This document shows positions 36,126 through 44,784 of a DNA stretch of 64,000 nucleotides, piece after piece. The notes beneath the pieces were generated by a model. It searched no databases, was not told where the DNA came from, and worked only from the letters and a program-made list of their open reading frames with translations. Positions within the stretch are counted from its first letter, which is position 1. Each line of letters starts with the position of its first letter. The translations under genes and the position numbers were made by a program. Source of the DNA: Streptomyces lucensis JCM 4490 (GTDB lineage Bacteria; Actinomycetota; Actinomycetes; Streptomycetales; Streptomycetaceae); contig NZ_BMUE01000003.1 in the NCBI RefSeq assembly GCF_014650035.1, positions 310,001 to 374,000 of the forward strand, given 5' to 3'.

Positions 36126-36560
36126 ATGACCTCCCCCCGCTCCACTTATGGTGGCGGCTACTACTCCGCCTCCTTCCCGGACACCCCGATCTACGACTCG
36201 CTCGTGGCCGAGCGGGGCACCCCGCAGATCGCCCCGATCCGGGTCCCCGCCGCGTACGACACGGGCAGCAGCCTGCCCGCGCTCCCGTCGGCCCTGCCCG
36301 CCCTCCCGGCGGCCCCCTCCCCGCAGGCCTCCGCCTACGGTTACCCGCACATGCAGCAGCCCGCACCGCTGCAGCACGCGCCCGCGGCCTACATCCCGCA
36401 GCAGGCGAGCGCCCCGCGCGGGTACCCCGGTCCGCAGGCCCCGCAGCAGCGTCCGATGGCGGCGGGCACGGGGTACGAGGCCATGCGCCCGGCCGCGCCG
36501 CGTCCCCCGCAGGCCGGCTACCAGGATCCGTACAACAACCAGCAGTACCGCGGCTACTGA
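36126..36560 (+). CDS. Conserved hypothetical, Pro/Gln/Tyr-rich protein (DUF6643-like)
   Basis: 144 residues. Starts MTSPRSTYGGGYYSASFPDTP, then low-complexity Pro, Ala, Gln and Tyr to the end NNQQYRGY. No membrane segment or enzyme domain; likely intrinsically disordered. I recognise it as a protein type widely conserved in Streptomyces without known function. The lack of a ribosome site and a TAACTT eight bases upstream suggest a leaderless mRNA. It has its own promoter, divergent from the TerD gene. Confidence 0.8.
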   Translation: MTSPRSTYGGGYYSASFPDTPIYDSLVAERGTPQIAPIRVPAAYDTGSSLPALPSALPALPAAPSPQASAYGYPHMQQPAPLQHAPAAYIPQQASAPRGYPGPQAPQQRPMAAGTGYEAMRPAAPRPPQAGYQDPYNNQQYRGY

Positions 36561-36602
36561 CCGGCGCCCCGCGCCGTCGGTGCCGCCTGGCACGATGGCG
36601 TC

Positions 36603-37460
36603 ATGGGAAACGCCGAAGTGCAGTCGATCCACGTCCACCCGGTCAAGGCGTTCCGGGGCCTGTCGCCCCGGGAGGCCGTGGTGGAGCCGTGGGGCCTGGC
36701 CGGTGACAGGCGCTGGACACTGATCGACGACGGGGGAAAGGTCGTCACACAGCGCGAGGAGCCGCGTCTCGCGCTGGCCGCCGCCGAGCCACTGGCCGGC
36801 GGCGGCGTTCGTCTGTCGGCGCCCGGCCGGGCGCCGCTGACGGTCGCGGTGCCCGAGCCGGGCGCGACCGTGCCCGTGAGCGTCTTCGGCACGAAGGTCG
36901 AGGCGGTCCCGGCGGCCGCCGCCGCGCACGCCTGGTGCAGCGCGTATCTGCGGGCCGAGGTCCGCCTGGTCCACATGGACGACCCGGCCCGCCGCCGCCC
37001 GGTCGATCCCGGGTACGCCCTGCCCGGCGAGACGGTGAGCTTCGCCGACGGCTTCCCCCTGCTGGTCACGACCGCGGCCTCCCTCGACGCCCTGAACTCC
37101 CTGATATCCGAGGGGGACCACGCCCACGAGGGCCCGCTGCCCATGAACCGCTTCCGGCCCAACGTCGTGGTGACCGGCACCGAGGCCTGGGCCGAGGACC
37201 ACTGGTCCCGCATCAGGATCGGCGAGGTGGTCTTCCGGGCCCCGAAGCCGAGCGGCCGGTGCGTGGTGACGACCACCGACCAGGACACCGGCCAGCGCGG
37301 CCGGGAGCCCCTGCGCACCCTGGCACGCCACCGCAGGGTCGACGGCAGGCTGCTCTTCGGCCAGAACCTCGTCCCCCTGTCCGCCGGCACGATCAGGATC
37401 GGGGACCCGGTGAGCGTGCTCGGCCGACGCGCCTCGGGCGACGGCGACTTGGTCGCCTGA
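36603..37460 (+). CDS. MOSC domain protein (YcbX/mARC-like)
   Basis: 285 residues. N-terminal beta-barrel (VQSIHVHPVKAFRGLSPREA, GLAGDRRWTLIDD) and C-terminal MOSC domain with MNRFRPNVVVTG and the cofactor Cys220 in SGRCVVTTTDQDTG, ending GDPVSVLG. MOSC proteins of this sort bind molybdenum cofactor and reduce N-hydroxylated compounds with a separate electron donor. ATG 36603, 42 bases after the preceding gene. Confidence 0.92.
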   Translation: MGNAEVQSIHVHPVKAFRGLSPREAVVEPWGLAGDRRWTLIDDGGKVVTQREEPRLALAAAEPLAGGGVRLSAPGRAPLTVAVPEPGATVPVSVFGTKVEAVPAAAAAHAWCSAYLRAEVRLVHMDDPARRRPVDPGYALPGETVSFADGFPLLVTTAASLDALNSLISEGDHAHEGPLPMNRFRPNVVVTGTEAWAEDHWSRIRIGEVVFRAPKPSGRCVVTTTDQDTGQRGREPLRTLARHRRVDGRLLFGQNLVPLSAGTIRIGDPVSVLGRRASGDGDLVA

Positions 37461-37647
37461 CCGGGGAACCGGGGACGGGGTCCGGTCGTTGGGGAACATG
37501 AGAAATTCGTGAGAGACCTCGTTCGTCACGGATCGTGACGCACGGGGTGTCACTCGCTCCAGGGCGGGACCGGGGACGACGCGTCGACGGGACCAGGGAG
37601 ACGGCTCCGCTTCGGGGGGGGTGACGGTGCGACAGGGGGGTGGGGAG

Positions 37648-38250
37648 ATGCTCGCACTGACGGGGCTGTGGCGCTGGCGGCACAATCCGCTGTGCCGTGC
37701 GACCGACCTGGCCGAGGCATGGGTGGCCCTCGTGGCGCTGGCGCTGATCGCCGTGGCCGCACCCGTGACCGGCGCCCTGGCGGGAGCCGCCGCCCAGGAC
37801 TCGCTGCAGCGGTCCGTGCGGGAACAGCGGCACACGCGGCATCTCGTCACCGCGACCGTGGTGCGCGACCTGGGCAAGCCCATGACCGACACCGACCCCG
37901 ACACCACCGCGCGCGAGACCCGCAGCCGGGTCCTCGCCGACTGGACCGCGCCGGACGGCACCCGGCGGCGCGGCCCGGTCCTCGCCGACCTCGAGTCACC
38001 GCACACCGGCGACCACTTCAGGGTCTGGGCGGACCCGCACGGGCGAATAACGGCCCGTCCGCTGGACGCGCCCACGGCGACGACGCACGCGGTGCTCGCG
38101 GGGATCGGCACGGCCCTCGCGACCGCCGCCCTGATCGAGAGCGGCCGGCGCCTGGCCGTGTGGCGCATGGTCCGCCGCCGGTACGCGGGCTGGGACCGGG
38201 CCTGGGAGCGGGCAGGTCCGGACTGGGGCAAGGCAGGCACCGGCAGTTGA
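37648..38250 (+). CDS. Rv1733c-like membrane protein
   Basis: 200 residues. Short basic Trp-rich N terminus (LWRWRHNPLCRATDLAEAWV), a membrane helix at about 24-46, an extracytoplasmic part of about 95 residues (TATVVRDLG, GTRRRGPVLAD, DHFRVWADPHGRI), and a second helix at about 140-160 before a cytoplasmic tail. This is the two-helix layout of the Rv1733c family, numerous in Streptomyces and of unknown role. ATG 37648 is chosen for the AGGGGGG upstream; GTG 37621 would add nine residues. Confidence 0.82.
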   Translation: MLALTGLWRWRHNPLCRATDLAEAWVALVALALIAVAAPVTGALAGAAAQDSLQRSVREQRHTRHLVTATVVRDLGKPMTDTDPDTTARETRSRVLADWTAPDGTRRRGPVLADLESPHTGDHFRVWADPHGRITARPLDAPTATTHAVLAGIGTALATAALIESGRRLAVWRMVRRRYAGWDRAWERAGPDWGKAGTGS

Positions 38251-38420
38251 CGCCCTTCCGCCTCTGGTCCGCCCAGCGTGCACGCACACGCTACGGTGGA
38301 CCGGCCGAAGCGCTTTCGGCGACGACCCGCGGGTGAGCGAGCCCCAGGGGCGTGCACAGCGGTGGCCACGCCCGACGGGAACGAGTCATCAGTACGACGA
38401 GGTGGGGGCACGGCAACGCC

Positions 38421-40856
38421 ATGGCACAGGGCACGGTCCAGGTGACGCACACCGGCACTTCGCGGTGGCGGCGCCGCACGGGTGAGTACGCGTCGCTCGC
38501 CGCCGCCCTGGAGGCCGCCGCCGACGGCGACGTCCTCACCATCGCCCCCGGTACCTACCGGGAGAACCTCGTCGTCCAGCGGACGGTGACTCTGCGCGGG
38601 CCCGAGGGTTCCCCCGGTTCGGTGCGGATCGCGCCGCCGGACGGAGTGCCGCTGACGGTGCGGGCCTCGGCCGTGGTGCAGGGCCTGCACGTGGAGGGAC
38701 AGGACGCGGCCGCGCCCGCCCTGCTGGTGGAGGATGGCACGCCCGAACTGATGGACGTGCGGGTCGTCACCCGGTCCGCCACCGGCATCGAGGTCCGCGG
38801 CGGCGCCCGCCCGACGGTGCGCCGATGCACCGTCGACAACCCGGCCGGCATCGGCATCGCCGTACTCGACGGCGGGGGCGGGGTGTTCGAGGAGTGCGAG
38901 GTCGTCGCGGCCGGGCAGGCGGGCGTGGCGGTCCGCGGCGGGGGCCGTCCGCGCCTGCAGGGTTGCCGGGTGCACCACGTCTCGGGCACGGGCCTGTCCG
39001 CGACCGGCGAGAACTCCGCCGTGGAGGCGGTCGGTTGCGAGATCTACGAGGTGCGCGGCTCGGGGGTGCAGGTCACCCAGCGGGCCACCGCGCACCTGAC
39101 CGAGTGCGCGGTGCACCGCACCACCGCCGACGGCGTCACCCTGGACACGGACGCGGTGCTCACCCTCGCCGACTGCCGCATCCACGACATCCCGGAGAAC
39201 GCCGTCGACCTGCGCTCCCGCTCGGTGCTCACGCTGACCCGGACGACGGTCCGCCAGTTCGGCCGCAACGGCCTGTCGGTGTGGGACCCGGGCACCCGGG
39301 TGGACGCCAACCAGTGCGAGATCTTCGACAGCACCGGTGACTACCCGGCGGTGTGGGTGAGCGACGGCGCCACGGCCGTCCTCGACTCCTGCCGCGTCCA
39401 CGACGTGCCGGACGCGCTGTTCGTGCTGGACCGGGGTTCCCGCGCCGACGTCGTGGACAGCGATCTGTCCCAGGTGCGCAACACGGCCGTGTCGGTGAGC
39501 GACGGGGCGACCGCACAGCTCGACGACTGCCGGATCAGGGAGGCGGCCACCGGCGCGTGGTTCCGTGACCACGGCAGCGGCGGCACGCTCAGCAACTGCA
39601 CCCTGGACGGCACGCAGACCGGTGTGATCGTCACCAAGGGCGCCGACCCGACCATCGAGCGCTGCACCGTCGACTCCCCCGCCGAGGCCGGCTTCTACGT
39701 GTCCGCGGGTGGCCGCGGCAGCTTCCTGAACTGCCGGGTCAGCGGCAGCGGCGGCTACGGCTTCCATGTGATCGACGGCTGTCGCACGACACTGCGCAAG
39801 TGCCGTACGGAGCGGTGCGCGCGCGGCGGCTACGAGTTCGCCGACGCCGGGCCGGACGCCGGGAACGGAACGGGCCCGCTCGTGGAGGACTGCACCAGCG
39901 ACGAGAGCGGCAGCCTGCGGCCGCCCGCGGCCCGTGAGACGGCGGTGCAGACGACGGCGCAGCCCGCCGGCCTGCTCGGCTCCATCCCCGGGCAGCGTAC
40001 GGCCGAACAGGCACCGCTGGTCGCCGCCGAGCCCGTCGTCGCGGCGCGCACGCCGAAGGACGTGCTCGGTGAGCTCGACGCGCTGGTGGGCCTGGAGAGC
40101 GTCAAGCGCGAGGTGCGGGCGCTGACCGACATGATCGAGGTGGGCCGGCGCCGGCAGCGGGCCGGTCTGAAGGCGGCCTCCGTCAAGCGGCACCTGGTCT
40201 TCACCGGCTCCCCCGGCACGGGCAAGACGACGGTCGCCCGTCTCTACGGTGAGATCCTGGCCTCCCTCGACGTGCTGGAGAAGGGCCACCTGGTCGAGGT
40301 CTCCCGGGTCGACCTGGTCGGTGAGCACATCGGCTCCACGGCGATCCGCACCCAGGAGGCCTTCGAACGGGCGCGCGGCGGTGTGCTGTTCATCGACGAG
40401 GCGTACGCGCTGTCGCCGGAGGACGCCGGGCGCGACTTCGGCAAGGAGGCCATCGACACGCTGGTGAAGCTGATGGAGGACCACCGGGACGCGGTGGTGG
40501 TGATCGTCGCCGGTTACACCGCCGAGATGGAGCGCTTCCTCTCCGTCAACCCCGGGGTCGCCTCGCGTTTCTCACGCACCATCACCTTCGGCGACTACGG
40601 CCCGGGTGAGCTGCTGCGGATCGTGGAGCAGCAGGCCGACGAGCACGAGTACCGGCTGACGCCGGATGCCTGCGAGGCCCTGCGGAGCTACTTCACGCAT
40701 CTTCCGAAGGGTCCGGCGTTCGGCAACGGCCGGACCGCCCGGCAGACGTTCGAGGCGATGGTGGAACGGCACGCGAGCCGTGTCGCCCAGCTCCCCGACC
40801 CGACCACCGACGAGCTGACCCTGCTGTACGCGGAGGACCTTCCGGAGCTGCCCTGA
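38421..40856 (+). CDS. Right-handed beta-helix / AAA+ ATPase fusion (SpoVK/EccA-like)
   Basis: 811 residues. Residues about 20-500 are about 20 coils of a parallel beta-helix (repeating GVSVSDGATAQLDDCRI-like rungs; pectate-lyase/NosD type). After a linker comes an AAA+ domain of the CbbX/SpoVK/EccA family: Walker A GSPGTGKTT from 596, Walker B VLFIDEAY with Asp659 and Glu660, arginine-finger region NPGVASRFSRTITF, C-terminal lid. Such ATPases remodel protein complexes, including type VII secretion and Rubisco activation. No secretion genes adjoin. ATG 38421 starts MAQGTVQVTHTGTS. The beta-helix may choose the target; that part is inference. Confidence 0.9.
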   Translation: MAQGTVQVTHTGTSRWRRRTGEYASLAAALEAAADGDVLTIAPGTYRENLVVQRTVTLRGPEGSPGSVRIAPPDGVPLTVRASAVVQGLHVEGQDAAAPALLVEDGTPELMDVRVVTRSATGIEVRGGARPTVRRCTVDNPAGIGIAVLDGGGGVFEECEVVAAGQAGVAVRGGGRPRLQGCRVHHVSGTGLSATGENSAVEAVGCEIYEVRGSGVQVTQRATAHLTECAVHRTTADGVTLDTDAVLTLADCRIHDIPENAVDLRSRSVLTLTRTTVRQFGRNGLSVWDPGTRVDANQCEIFDSTGDYPAVWVSDGATAVLDSCRVHDVPDALFVLDRGSRADVVDSDLSQVRNTAVSVSDGATAQLDDCRIREAATGAWFRDHGSGGTLSNCTLDGTQTGVIVTKGADPTIERCTVDSPAEAGFYVSAGGRGSFLNCRVSGSGGYGFHVIDGCRTTLRKCRTERCARGGYEFADAGPDAGNGTGPLVEDCTSDESGSLRPPAARETAVQTTAQPAGLLGSIPGQRTAEQAPLVAAEPVVAARTPKDVLGELDALVGLESVKREVRALTDMIEVGRRRQRAGLKAASVKRHLVFTGSPGTGKTTVARLYGEILASLDVLEKGHLVEVSRVDLVGEHIGSTAIRTQEAFERARGGVLFIDEAYALSPEDAGRDFGKEAIDTLVKLMEDHRDAVVVIVAGYTAEMERFLSVNPGVASRFSRTITFGDYGPGELLRIVEQQADEHEYRLTPDACEALRSYFTHLPKGPAFGNGRTARQTFEAMVERHASRVAQLPDPTTDELTLLYAEDLPELP

Positions 40857-40868
40857 GCCGGGCGGCGG

Positions 40869-43454
40869 TCACGGGCGATCCAGGGGCCGGCCGCTTCGGT
40901 GCGGCACGTCCGGTTCCGGGCGCTGGCCCGGCAGTGCGGGGCCGAGACGGTTCAGGAGCCGGGACCGTTCGCGGGTGAACGCGGGGTCCGCCTGGTAGTC
41001 GGAGTGACCGAGGATCGGGGCCGGGAGCGGGTGGTCGGGGGTGCGGCCGTAGGCGAGCGGGTCCTTCAGGGGCTCGCAGTCCACGTCCGGGGTGCCGTCG
41101 CCGGGGACGCGCACCGGGCCGCCGATGGGGTCGGTGCGGCGGTGCAGGTTGCGCCAGCAGGCGACGTCGCGGTGCAGGGCGGCGAGCGCGGGCGGACCGA
41201 AGTGGGCGGGGAACCATCGGCCGTACAGGCGTTCCAGCGGCGATCCGTAGGTCAGCAGGGCGACTCGTGCGCGCACCGCCGGTGTGAGCTGCCAGGCCGC
41301 CGCGGCGGCGAGGACGCTGCCCTGCGAGTGGCCGGAGAGGACCACGCGTCCTTCGGTGCGAAGGGTCCAGGTCGCCATCCGCCAGGTCAGGTCGGGCACC
41401 GCGCGCTCGGCGTAGCACGGGGGTGCGAAGGGGTGGGCGGCGCGCGGCCAGAACGTGCCCACGTCCCAGAGGATGCCGATGGTGCGCCGGGCCGCGGCGT
41501 CCTTGTAGGCGCGTCTGCCCCAGGTCACGAACAGCAGGAAGCCCAGGCCGACCAGCCAGGAACCCAGCGCCTGTGACGTCTCGGCCATGGCCTGTACGGC
41601 GTCCGGGGCGCGCTGGGACGCACCGTCGGGTGTCTTCCCGGTGGCGAGCGCGCCGGCCAGGGCGCCGGCGCCCAGCAGCAGGGTGGAGCCGGTGAGCACG
41701 GCCAGCACGAGCGGCGCCCGGTCGGTGAGCGTGGCCATGGCCCTGGTGTGGGCGATGGCACGGGTCCGGGCGGGCTCCTCGGGTTCGCCGGGGTGCTCCC
41801 GGCGCACGAGGTCGCGTTCGCCGCGGGCGAGGCGAACGGTGCCGGCGCCGAGCCGGACGGCCAGGAGCAGCAGCACCGCGAGGAGCGCGGGGATGGCGGA
41901 CGCCTGCCAGGTGAGCAGCACGGGCGGGCCGGGCAGCAGGGCACGCGTGCCGTCCAGCCAGTCGGCGACGCGCTGCGCGACCCCGCCCGAGATCACCCCG
42001 CCCAGCGCGCAGGCGAGCAGCGCGACGGCGGGGCCGCCGAGGCCGCGCATGACGGTGCGCGGGTCGGGCCGGCGGCGGTGGAGATCCGCGGCCACGACGG
42101 CGAGCGCGAGCACGAGCAGCCCCTGGGCCAGCGTCAGAGCACCGAAGGCCGGGTCGCCGGGCAGCCGTCCCGCCGACCGCCAGCCCGGCCGTGACCAGCC
42201 CGCGTACAGCAGGGTCAGGAGCAGCAGCGCCAGCGCGCCGAGCGGGAGGCAGCGCACGAGTTGCCGGTCGAGACGCCGGTCGAGGCGGTTCTCACTGCGG
42301 CCCCGGCAGCAGACCACCCACGCCACCGCGCCCGCCCAGGCCGCGAGGGCCGCGGTCAGCAGCCAGCTCAGGCCGTCCAGGGCGGCGGGGCCACCGGGCC
42401 GGTGGTCGAAGCGGACCGCCGGGACGGCGACGGCGGAGGCCACCGTCAGCAGCCCCGCCGCGGTATGGGCGCCGCGCAGCCGCGCCACGAGCCGCCGCCC
42501 GTACCAGAACCCGGGCTGGGCCAGCGCGCTGCCGCCGGTACCGGGTCCGGGGGCGGGGGACGCCGGGGAGGAATCCGGCGCGGTGCCCGCCGTGTGCGGT
42601 TCAGGGGCCGGGAACGCCGGCGAGGGACCGGGCGCGCCGCCGCCGGTGTCCGGCCCGGACGCCCGGGAGGCCAGGGCGGGACCCGGCTCGCCGCCACCGG
42701 TGTCCGGCCCGGACGACGACGCCGGTGCAGGTCCCTGCACGCCGCAACCGGCATCCGGCCCGGACGACGAGGACGCCGGGAAACGGCCCCGCGCGCTGTC
42801 GTCGGTGTCCGGTGCCGGGTAGTGGGGCGTCGGCCGGTGGGACTCGTAGGCGTTCCACGTGCGGTGCGAGAGGTACCAGAGCAGGCCGGTCAGGGCGGCC
42901 GGGAGCAGGGCGGCGAGGGCGAGGCGGCGGCCGGGGGTGCTCCACCAGCCGCCGGCGGACGGGCCGGGCGCCAGGAAGCCCAGCCAGGAGTGGCGGCGGG
43001 CGCAGGCGGGGACGCCGGCGCACTGCCAGGCGACCAGGTCCAGTGCCACCTCGCAGGCGGCGGCCACCAGCAGCACGGTCAGGGTGAGGGCGGCCAGGCG
43101 CACGAGGAGGCCGTAGAGCCGGACGGTGCGCTGCCGCCCGGGGGCGGCGGGGCGCATCCAGTGGGCGAGGTTCACCACCATGAACGGCAGCAGTAAGAGC
43201 CACAGCGCGCGGCTGCCGTCACCGGACGTGAGATTGCACCACACGTACGCCTCCCGTACGGGTTCGCGCCCGGGGCGCCGGCCCGCCTGGGCGTCCCCCG
43301 CGCGCCGGAAGACGGCGGCCGTGCCGTCGCCGGTGACCCGGACCGTGCGCGGATCGCCCAGCATCCTCTCGGGCGTGGTGCCGCCGACCCCGTGCACCAG
43401 GAGTTCCAGGTCGGCCGCCGGCCGCCCGGCGGGGCGCTTCGTCGCGCGTTCCAC
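40869..43454 (-). CDS. Large membrane protein with C-terminal lipase-like domain
   Basis: 861 residues. N-terminal soluble part with LELLVHGVGGTTPERMLGDP (oxyanion-like HGVGG), then roughly nine to ten membrane helices interrupted by a Gly/Pro/Asp-rich linker encoded by imperfect tandem repeats (42643 onward), then a C-terminal soluble domain with the nucleophile elbow GHSQGS (Ser710) and possible acid/base residues near His817. This looks like an alpha/beta hydrolase split around a polytopic membrane unit. GTG 43454 has GAAGG upstream. Substrate unknown. Convergent with the AAA+ gene (12-base gap). Confidence 0.8.
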   Translation of the reverse strand: MERATKRPAGRPAADLELLVHGVGGTTPERMLGDPRTVRVTGDGTAAVFRRAGDAQAGRRPGREPVREAYVWCNLTSGDGSRALWLLLLPFMVVNLAHWMRPAAPGRQRTVRLYGLLVRLAALTLTVLLVAAACEVALDLVAWQCAGVPACARRHSWLGFLAPGPSAGGWWSTPGRRLALAALLPAALTGLLWYLSHRTWNAYESHRPTPHYPAPDTDDSARGRFPASSSSGPDAGCGVQGPAPASSSGPDTGGGEPGPALASRASGPDTGGGAPGPSPAFPAPEPHTAGTAPDSSPASPAPGPGTGGSALAQPGFWYGRRLVARLRGAHTAAGLLTVASAVAVPAVRFDHRPGGPAALDGLSWLLTAALAAWAGAVAWVVCCRGRSENRLDRRLDRQLVRCLPLGALALLLLTLLYAGWSRPGWRSAGRLPGDPAFGALTLAQGLLVLALAVVAADLHRRRPDPRTVMRGLGGPAVALLACALGGVISGGVAQRVADWLDGTRALLPGPPVLLTWQASAIPALLAVLLLLAVRLGAGTVRLARGERDLVRREHPGEPEEPARTRAIAHTRAMATLTDRAPLVLAVLTGSTLLLGAGALAGALATGKTPDGASQRAPDAVQAMAETSQALGSWLVGLGFLLFVTWGRRAYKDAAARRTIGILWDVGTFWPRAAHPFAPPCYAERAVPDLTWRMATWTLRTEGRVVLSGHSQGSVLAAAAAWQLTPAVRARVALLTYGSPLERLYGRWFPAHFGPPALAALHRDVACWRNLHRRTDPIGGPVRVPGDGTPDVDCEPLKDPLAYGRTPDHPLPAPILGHSDYQADPAFTRERSRLLNRLGPALPGQRPEPDVPHRSGRPLDRP
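42643..42765. repeat. Imperfect tandem repeat inside the membrane lipase-like gene
   Basis: CCGGTGTCCGGCCCGGAC occurs at 42643 and 42697 and as CCGGCATCCGGCCCGGAC at 42748 (periods 54 and 51), with weaker copies on each side. In frame it encodes repeating SGPD-T/A-GGG units in the linker. Confidence 0.75.
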
Positions 43455-43762
43455 TGTTGCCGCACCTTCCCCGTGACGCCCGGAGGTCCTGTGCCGTGCG
43501 CGCTTCAGGATCGCGGTTCCGGCCGGGGCGCACATCCCTCGTCACGGAATCTCCCCGATCCGGGTGACGGCGGGCGGGACGGCCGCGCCCCGAGCGGCCG
43601 TCCCGGAAATGGCATGCCCTCATCATTCCGGGCAGTGGCGCGGCCGGTACCCACCCGTGAAAGGATGGGACGCCCCCGCATCTCCGGCCAGAGGGAAGGC
43701 CCTGTTCGGAGCACGCGCACCGGGCGTGTCTGACGGTTGGCGGCGAAAGGACCCGAGCGTAC
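43455..43762. other. Divergent intergenic region
   Basis: 308 bases between the membrane lipase-like gene and the DeoR-type gene. No ORF on either strand looks coding and no clear palindrome was found; it must hold the two promoters. Confidence 0.4.
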
Positions 43763-44611
43763 GTGAGCGAGAATCAGAACCTCCTCGCCGAGCAGCGCCG
43801 CGCCCTGATCCTGGACGAGGTCCGGCGCCGGGGCGGTGTGCGGGTCAACGAGCTGACCCGCAAGCTCGGCGTGTCGGACATGACCGTGCGCCGCGACCTG
43901 GACGCGCTCGCCCGCCAGGGCGTGCTGGAGAAGGTGCACGGCGGCGCGGTGCCGGTGGTCGAGGCCAGCACCCACGAGCCGGGGTTCGAGGCGAAGTCGG
44001 GTCTGGAGCTGACGGCCAAGGAGGACATCGCGCGCGCCGCGGCCCGGCTGGTCGTTCCGGGCTCGGCGATCGCCCTGTCCGGCGGAACGACGACGTACGC
44101 GCTCGCGCAGCACCTGCTGGAGGTGCCCGAGCTGACCGTGGTGACGAACTCGGTACGGGTCGCCGACGTCTTCCACGCCGCGCAGCGGATCTCGGGGCAG
44201 CGGCAGGGCGCGGCCACGGTCGTGCTGACCGGTGGGGTGCGCACGCCGTCGGACTCGCTGGTGGGTCCGGTGGCCGACCAGGCGATCGCCGCGCTCCACT
44301 TCGACCTGCTCTTCCTCGGGGTGCACGGCATATCGGTGCAGGCCGGACTGTCCACGCCGAACCTGGCGGAGGCGGAGACCAACCGGCGGCTGGTGCACTC
44401 GGCGCGCCGCGTCGTGGTGGTCGCCGACCACACCAAGTGGGGCACGGTGGGCCTGAGTTCCTTCGCGACCCTGGAGCAGGTGGACACGCTGGTGACGGAC
44501 GCGGGCCTGCCCGCCGACGCTCGCGCGGAGATCTCGGAGCAGCTGCCGCGGCTGATCGTGGCGGGCGAACCGGACGAGCCGGGCGAGGACGACGGCACCG
44601 GGGACGGCTGA
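43763..44611 (+). CDS. DeoR/GlpR family transcriptional regulator
   Basis: 282 residues. N-terminal winged helix (QRRALILDEVRRRGGVRVNE, LTRKLGVSDMTVRRDLDALA) and DeoR C-terminal sensor domain (GSAIALSGGTTTYALAQHLL, VVTNSVRVADV, VLTGGVRTPSDSLVGPVADQ, VVVADHTKWG), which binds a phosphorylated sugar. GTG start. No sugar genes adjoin; the neighbours are a membrane lipase-like gene and a convergent cysteine-synthase-family gene, so its target is not obvious. The last 20 residues are acidic and variable. Confidence 0.92.
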   Translation: MSENQNLLAEQRRALILDEVRRRGGVRVNELTRKLGVSDMTVRRDLDALARQGVLEKVHGGAVPVVEASTHEPGFEAKSGLELTAKEDIARAAARLVVPGSAIALSGGTTTYALAQHLLEVPELTVVTNSVRVADVFHAAQRISGQRQGAATVVLTGGVRTPSDSLVGPVADQAIAALHFDLLFLGVHGISVQAGLSTPNLAEAETNRRLVHSARRVVVVADHTKWGTVGLSSFATLEQVDTLVTDAGLPADARAEISEQLPRLIVAGEPDEPGEDDGTGDG

Positions 44612-44652
44612 CGGCACGGCGCACACCCCGGCGCCGAAGCCCCGCTTTCGCA

Positions 44653-44676
44653 CGGGCCGCCACGAGGAGTGGCCCG
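44653..44676. terminator. Possible terminator between convergent genes
   Basis: CGGGCC(GC)CAC pairs with GTGGCCCG around GAGGA, with a two-base bulge, 42 bases after the DeoR-type gene. Confidence 0.35.
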
Positions 44677-44784
44677 CCAGGGTCCGGCGTCCGCGTCCCG
44701 CCGGCCAGGCGGCCGAGCGGTACGTCCACCGGGCGACGCGACCCGCCCGGACACGTCGGCCGTCCTCCGAGCTGCAGGGACGCC

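Noticed and set aside
36117..40484. Very long open frame on the minus strand opposite several + strand genes
   Set aside because: High GC removes stop codons; the true genes on the + strand have clear domains, while this frame encodes Arg/His-rich nonsense. The same holds for open antisense frames at 1663-3507, 4132-6795 and 26628-30173.
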